A stretch of DNA of 64,000 bases from Brevibacillus sp042683565. GTDB lineage: Bacteria; Bacillota; Bacilli; Brevibacillales; Brevibacillaceae. The notes beneath the pieces are model-generated. The model made no database searches, was not told the origin of the DNA, and worked only from the letters and a program-made list of their open reading frames with translations. Positions 60,370 to 64,000 of the stretch are shown here, one piece after another; position 1 is the first letter of the stretch, and every line of letters begins with the position of its first letter. Location: contig NZ_JBHUJW010000012.1 of the NCBI RefSeq assembly GCF_042683565.1, forward strand, positions 22,784 to 86,783. Reading direction: 5' to 3'. The position numbers and the translations under genes were made by a program.

Positions 60370-61527
60370 ATGGTGGACACTGTGACGCTTAATTTGTATG
60401 ACATTTCGAGGAAAATTTTAGATATGGCGCCAAATATTACTACGTTGTGGATGCAAGAAATTGTTCGTAGTATGGAAATTCCTGTAACAATCCCCCGTGA
60501 TTTTGCAGAAAAGCGCACGGTACTCTTGGCTCGTTATCTGGTGGAAGATGTGGATCAGGATATGCAAGCCTGGTCACTGGATATGGGCGAGTGGTTGCGC
60601 TCTCAGGAATTCCCCTTCTCCTCCATTTTGCGCACATATCAACTGTATCGGAACGTCTTTTGGAGAGTCGTTCAGCCCGAACTTCATAAATGGTCATTGT
60701 CTCCTGCAGATATGCTCTATCTGGAAAACCAGCTCGGGAAGGCGATGGACGAGAGTGTCTTCTGGGCCGTGTACCATTTTGAGCAGATGATGAACGAGGA
60801 ATTGGTTCAAAAGGAAGAAACGATCTCTTACCTGCACAACGACAAATTGACGATGCTCGGCAAAATCGCCGCTAACATGGCTCATGAGCTGCGCAATCCG
60901 CTCTGTGCAATCGAAGGCTTCCTCAAGCTGATCAGCGAGTCTACCAAAGGACAGGCAAAGCTCCAGTCGTACATCCAGGTCATCATGCACGAGTTTGAAA
61001 ATTTGCATCGTCAACTGACGGGATTTTTGAGCTTCTCGAAAAAACCGATCCTGGATGAAATATTCAAGACCGTTCAAGTAGAAAGCCTTTTTGAAGAAGT
61101 GGAATTGCTCATCACTCCGCGCCTTTTGGGAGAAAACATTCACTTTGCAAAACAAATCCACCCCTGCTCGCTTGCTTGTTATGAAGAAGGACTGAAGCAA
61201 GTGATCGTCAATCTGCTGAACAATGCGATCGATGCAGTCCAGCACCGGACGGATAAATGCATCCAGGTCATTTCTACTACCTCCGATGGTTGGCTGTATT
61301 TGAGCGTGGAGAACAACGGCGAAATGATCCCGCCCGAAATTGTCGAGAATCTGTTTCAGCCATTTTTCACGACGAAACAAAACGGGACAGGCATCGGTCT
61401 TTCGATTTGCAAAAATATTATTGAGAAGCATAACGGAACCATTCACTGCGACTCCAACGAGGTACGCACGCGCTTTATCGTCTCCCTGCCTCTCGAGACG
61501 AGCGAGAACCGGGAGCAGCAGTTTTGA
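60370..61527 (+). CDS. Orphan sensor histidine kinase
   Basis: A 385-aa cytoplasmic kinase. The N-terminal 150 residues (NITTLWMQEIVRSMEIPVTI; YQLYRNVFWRVVQPELHKW) form an all-helical sensor that resembles the RsbR/RsbRD N-terminal type. The phosphoacceptor is H172 in MAHELRNPLCAIEGF (HisKA). The HATPase domain has NLLNNAIDA (N box), VENNGEMIPPEI (G1) and GTGIGLSICKNII (G2). There is no transmembrane segment and no response regulator gene beside it. This is the layout of sporulation phosphorelay kinases (KinA/KinE class), but a link to Spo0F is only inferred. Confidence 0.87.
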   Translation: MVDTVTLNLYDISRKILDMAPNITTLWMQEIVRSMEIPVTIPRDFAEKRTVLLARYLVEDVDQDMQAWSLDMGEWLRSQEFPFSSILRTYQLYRNVFWRVVQPELHKWSLSPADMLYLENQLGKAMDESVFWAVYHFEQMMNEELVQKEETISYLHNDKLTMLGKIAANMAHELRNPLCAIEGFLKLISESTKGQAKLQSYIQVIMHEFENLHRQLTGFLSFSKKPILDEIFKTVQVESLFEEVELLITPRLLGENIHFAKQIHPCSLACYEEGLKQVIVNLLNNAIDAVQHRTDKCIQVISTTSDGWLYLSVENNGEMIPPEIVENLFQPFFTTKQNGTGIGLSICKNIIEKHNGTIHCDSNEVRTRFIVSLPLETSENREQQF

Positions 61528-61552
61528 TATGCTTTGATCTTTGCATGCACAT

Positions 61553-61579
61553 AAAAAAAGCCTCCTGAAATCAGGAGGC
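61553..61579 (-). terminator. Strong intrinsic terminator on the minus strand
   Basis: GCCTCCTGA and TCAGGAGGC form a perfect 9-bp stem with a 2-nt loop, followed by seven T residues on the minus strand only. No protein gene on that strand ends here. Confidence 0.7.
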
Positions 61580-61851
61580 AAGGCAAGAGATCCGTTACCT
61601 ATCGTGTGGGTAAACGATCTACAGCCTACTCTACACGAAAACATATGTTTCTACCACCAAAAAGATTAGACACACTTCGACAAGCCCAGGATCTGAGCAG
61701 TCCGTTCTGAAACGGTTGCCCCGATCCTTTTTTGTGCCTTCTTTCCGGCAAAAAGCGACTTCCCAAGGTCACCAAAAGCATTTCTTCAAAGACGCTTACA
61801 GATAGCGGGCTTCCTTGCCGATGGGACGGCAAGAAAAGTAGAAGCACAAAC
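61580..61851. other. Gene-free region between the kinase and the tRNA cluster
   Basis: About 270 bp without a supported CDS. It holds a plus-strand terminator-like hairpin for the kinase (GGATC/GATCC at 61689-61727 enclosing CCGTT/AACGG, then six T) and a minus-strand hairpin near 61590-61625 (GATCGTTTACC/GGTAACGGATC). A structured RNA on the minus strand ending at the 61553 terminator is possible. Confidence 0.4.
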
Positions 61852-61883
61852 AAAAAAACAGGGCAACCAAATCAGCTCCCTGT
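61852..61883 (-). terminator. Terminator of the rRNA-tRNA operon
   Basis: The minus strand shows ACAGGG and CCCTGT around a 14-nt loop, followed by a long T-run, 13 nt past the last tRNA. Confidence 0.75.
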
Positions 61884-61895
61884 TCATTCGTATGG

Positions 61896-61966
61896 AGCGG
61901 GTGATGGGAATCGAACCCACGCGACCAGCTTGGAAGGCTGGGGTTCTACCATTGAACTACACCCGC
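61896..61966 (-). tRNA. tRNA-Gly (TCC)
   Basis: Cloverleaf with acceptor GCGGGTG, TTC loop, and anticodon loop CTTCCAA giving TCC. Discriminator U as usual for Gly. No CCA encoded. Last tRNA of the cluster. Confidence 0.97.
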
Positions 61967-61981
61967 ATGTCATTGTGATGG

Positions 61982-62066
61982 TGCCGAGGACCGGACTTGA
62001 ACCGGTACGGGAGAAACTCCCGACAGATTTTAAGTCTGTTGCGTCTGCCCATTCCGCCACCCCGGC
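61982..62066 (-). tRNA. tRNA-Leu (TAA)
   Basis: Class II tRNA with long variable arm (CGGGAG/CTCCCG). Acceptor GCCGGGG; anticodon loop CTTAAAA gives TAA. Reads UUA/UUG. Confidence 0.97.
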
Positions 62067-62095
62067 AAAGCTAGATAATGATGGGCAAATCATGG

Positions 62096-62169
62096 TCGGG
62101 AAGACAGGATTCGAACCTGCGACCCCTTGGTCCCAAGCCAAGTACTCTACCAAGCTGAGCTACTTCCCG
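62096..62169 (-). tRNA. tRNA-Pro (TGG)
   Basis: Acceptor CGGGAAG pairs with its 3' arm; anticodon loop CTTGGGA gives TGG. Confidence 0.97.
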
Positions 62170-62199
62170 ACTGTACATGCTTCTTTATTTTAAGAGTGG

Positions 62200-62273
62200 C
62201 GTGCCCTGAGAGATTCGAACTCCCGACCTTTTGATTCGTAGTCAAACGCTCTATCCAGCTGAGCTAAGGGCAC
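62200..62273 (-). tRNA. tRNA-Arg (ACG)
   Basis: Acceptor GTGCCCT; anticodon loop CTACGAA gives ACG, whose A is normally edited to inosine by TadA. Discriminator G. Confidence 0.97.
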
Positions 62274-62280
62274 ATATTGT

Positions 62281-62302
62281 ATGGAGCGGACGACGGGTCT
62301 CG
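62281..62302 (-). repeat. Duplicate fragment of the tRNA-Gly (GCC) 3' end
   Basis: 22 bp identical to 62427-62448: the last four bases after the tRNA, the acceptor 3' strand and part of the T arm. The rest of the tRNA is missing. It lies 146 bp from the intact copy, inside the cluster. This could be an old duplication or a remnant of integration at a tRNA 3' end. Confidence 0.8.
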
Positions 62303-62430
62303 CTTCCAACCGGCGCCGCTGCGTCGAAACGCTTCCTGACAAGCCGGATCTGTAGTACCCGAGCGATTCTCCTTTGTCCAATCTTCGAGGGTGAACCCGG
62401 TACGGGTGAGAGACCTGAAGATCATCATGG

Positions 62431-62503
62431 AGCGGACGACGGGTCTCGAACCCGCGACCTTCGCCTTGGCAAGGCGACGCTCTACCAATTGAGCTACGTC
62501 CGC
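62431..62503 (-). tRNA. tRNA-Gly (GCC)
   Basis: Acceptor GCGGACG; anticodon loop TTGCCAA gives GCC. Discriminator U. Its 3' end is duplicated downstream. Confidence 0.97.
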
Positions 62504-62538
62504 ATGCAACGTTGAAATTGGTATTCGGGGTGGTTTGG

Positions 62539-62622
62539 TGCGGTCGAGAGGACTTGAACCTCCACGGTGTTGCCACCACTAGAACCTGAATCTAGCGCGT
62601 CTGCCAATTCCGCCACGACCGC
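62539..62622 (-). tRNA. tRNA-Leu (CAG)
   Basis: Class II with long variable arm. Acceptor GCGGTCG; anticodon loop TTCAGGT gives CAG. Confidence 0.96.
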
Positions 62623-62698
62623 ATGTGTACTTGTCTTCGCTGAACGACCAGTCACGCTTTGCCAAGCTGTGCCTCGCGATACAGGAAGAAAAAACTGG

Positions 62699-62771
62699 TG
62701 AGCCATGAAGGACTCGAACCTTCGACCCTCTGATTAAAAGTCAGATGCTCTACCAACTGAGCTAATGGCTC
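62699..62771 (-). tRNA. tRNA-Lys (TTT)
   Basis: Acceptor GAGCCAT; anticodon loop CTTTTAA gives TTT. Confidence 0.97.
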
Positions 62772-62786
62772 TCGAAATATACGTGG

Positions 62787-62868
62787 TGGGGAGAGACGGA
62801 TTCGAACCGCCGAACCCAGAGGGAGCAGATTTACAGTCTGCCGCGTTTAGCCACTTCGCTATCTCCCC
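62787..62868 (-). tRNA. tRNA-Tyr (GTA)
   Basis: Class II bacterial tRNA-Tyr with a long variable arm. Acceptor GGGGAGA; anticodon loop CTGTAAA gives GTA. Confidence 0.97.
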
Positions 62869-62876
62869 GCAAATGG

Positions 62877-62949
62877 TGCCGGCAATAGGACTTGAACCCA
62901 CAACCCCCTGATTACAAGTCAGGTGCTCTACCAATTGAGCTATACCGGC
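62877..62949 (-). tRNA. tRNA-Thr (TGT)
   Basis: Acceptor GCCGGTA; anticodon loop CTTGTAA gives TGT. Confidence 0.97.
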
Positions 62950-63060
62950 GTACTTGTCTATTTTATCAAAACCATTCCGGATATTCAATGATTTCTTAAA
63001 TATGTTTTAACATTTTCATATCCATTGATGGCCGCCATTTCTTTGAGTAGTGAGAAATGG

Positions 63061-63134
63061 CGGAGCTGACGGGACTCGAACCCGCGACCTCCGGTGTGAC
63101 AGACCGGCGTGAACTCCAACTTCACCACAGCTCC
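63061..63134 (-). tRNA. tRNA-Asp (GTC)
   Basis: Acceptor GGAGCTG; anticodon loop CTGTCAC gives GTC. Discriminator G, as required by AspRS. Confidence 0.97.
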
Positions 63135-63225
63135 ACTTAAAAAGAAGCATTGGTTGCACGATACAGATGCTTCTATTCCCTGTAATTCCGATACGTGATC
63201 GAATAGTACCAGAGGAAAAATTTGG

Positions 63226-63299
<74 letters not shown>

Positions 63300-63370
63300 A
63301 CGATGACCATGTACGGCCAAGTGTCGACTCTACGACAAGACGCTGCGCTTTTCGTTGATCAACAGGGTGG

Positions 63371-63443
63371 TGGAGGCTGACGGGATCGAACCGCCGACCC
63401 TCTGCTTGTAAGGCAGATGCTCTCCCAGCTGAGCTAAGCCTCC
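63371..63443 (-). tRNA. tRNA-Val (TAC)
   Basis: Acceptor GGAGGCT; anticodon loop CTTACAA gives TAC. Confidence 0.97.
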
Positions 63444-63530
63444 ATGTCCCCTCGCAAAGAAGCCTCTATGCTCTGCAGCAAATTCGCCACTCATTGCGGG
63501 GAGCCCAATTGCTCGTGAGGTATGTTCAGG

Positions 63531-63604
63531 TGACCCGTAGGGGATTCGAACCCCTGTATGACAGCGTGAAAGGCTGCTGTGTTAAACCGCTTCACCAACG
63601 GGCC
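63531..63604 (-). tRNA. tRNA-Glu (TTC)
   Basis: Acceptor GGCCCGT; anticodon loop CTTTCAC gives TTC. Confidence 0.96.
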
Positions 63605-63626
63605 ATACATGCGAAAATTTTGCTGG

Positions 63627-63699
63627 TGCTCCCGACAGGAATCGAACCTGCGACCTCTTCCTTACCATGGAAACGCTCTACCGACTGAGCTACAGGAGC
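63627..63699 (-). tRNA. tRNA-Thr (GGT)
   Basis: Acceptor GCTCCTG; anticodon loop ATGGTAA gives GGT. Confidence 0.95.
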
Positions 63700-63709
63700 A
63701 TAAAGATGG

Positions 63710-63782
63710 CTCCTCGGGACGGACTCGAACCGCCGACCGATCGGTTAACAGCCGATTGCTCTACCAACTGAGCTACCGAGGA
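63710..63782 (-). tRNA. tRNA-Asn (GTT)
   Basis: Acceptor TCCTCGG; anticodon loop CTGTTAA gives GTT. Discriminator G. First tRNA after the 23S gene. Confidence 0.97.
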
Positions 63783-63836
63783 ATAATGAAGGATTCGCAC
63801 CTTCAAAACTGGATCTGCATGCTTGCCAAGGGTGTG

Positions 63837-64000
63837 TGGATAAGTCCTCGACCGATTAGTATTCGTCAGCTCCACGCGTTACCGCGCTTCCACACCGAAC
63901 CTATCAACCTCATCGTCTATGAGGGGTCTTACCAGCTTGACGCTGTGGGAAATCTCATCTTAAGGGGGGCTTCACGCTTAGATGCTTTCAGCGCTTATCC
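63837..64000 (-). rRNA. 23S rRNA, 3' end (partial)
   Basis: The minus strand reads the conserved 23S tail, including GCTGAAAGCATCTAAG, AAGATGAGATTTCCC and ACTAATCGGTCGAGGACTT. The gene continues beyond the window edge. The 3' end is placed by similarity to Bacillus 23S and may be off by a few bases. The next gene downstream is tRNA-Asn, not 5S. Confidence 0.95.

Noticed and set aside
61626..61853. 75-codon minus-strand frame after the tRNA cluster
   Set aside because: No ribosome binding site, and the stretch is better explained by hairpins and terminators.

Overview
The window looks like chromosome of an aerobic, endospore-forming Bacillota of the Brevibacillus/Paenibacillaceae type. This is inferred from moderately high GC, strong AGGAGG-type ribosome binding sites with many GTG/TTG starts, an alpha/beta SASP gene, SleB, a YtfJ (GerW) and DUF2953 pair, an SLH-domain wall protein, and a large tRNA cluster next to a 23S rRNA gene. 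Most of it is ordinary housekeeping and transport sequence. The clear exception is a compact CRISPR locus at 25.5-27.7 kb.

Layout. 0.1-8.7 kb: SgrR-like regulator with a divergent MFS exporter; a TrpXYZ-type ABC importer (ATPase, permease, two tandem lipoprotein binding proteins); a CNNM/CBS membrane protein. 8.9-15.5 kb: XPB-type helicase; an ECF sigma factor with its zinc-finger anti-sigma, preceded by a sigma-W-like promoter; an ABC-2 exporter; a GDSL esterase. 15.5-24.9 kb: MFS transporters, a metallo-beta-lactamase-fold hydrolase, a FadH-like flavoenzyme, small conserved proteins and an LCP-family wall protein. 25.5-27.7 kb: type V-F CRISPR locus, all read on the minus strand: cas12f (429 aa), then a tracrRNA with recognisable stems and anti-repeat, then an array of 10 repeats and 9 spacers. 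No adaptation genes are present. 28-37 kb: SEC-C protein, two uncharacterised coupled proteins, YcdB/YcdC-domain protein, YhaM, DUF1232 and DedA proteins, DUF2062 protein, NadE. 37.5-48.5 kb: methionine aminopeptidase; an LLM monooxygenase with its TetR repressor and a 22-bp operator; a homogentisate operon (FAH-family hydrolase, HmgA, flavin reductase) behind a cre-overlapped promoter and a structured, terminator-bearing leader; RluA; a TetR/MBL operon with twin operators; Tpx; a gamma-glutamylcyclotransferase-fold protein. 48.6-61.5 kb: pyruvate carboxylase, a solitary FliD-like protein, sporulation and cell-wall genes, a YkoN/YkoP-like pair, TerC, an orphan histidine kinase. 61.9-64 kb: 15 minus-strand tRNA genes directly behind the 3' end of a 23S rRNA gene, with no 5S gene between them.

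How genes work together. The CRISPR components form a minimal effector locus: nuclease, guide scaffold and spacer memory. Tyrosine/phenylalanine breakdown is served by the homogentisate operon, apparently under catabolite repression plus a leader-based control. Two TetR operons (38.4 and 46.7 kb) look self-regulated because palindromes lie in or just after their promoters. The ECF sigma and anti-sigma genes overlap and share an autoregulatory promoter.
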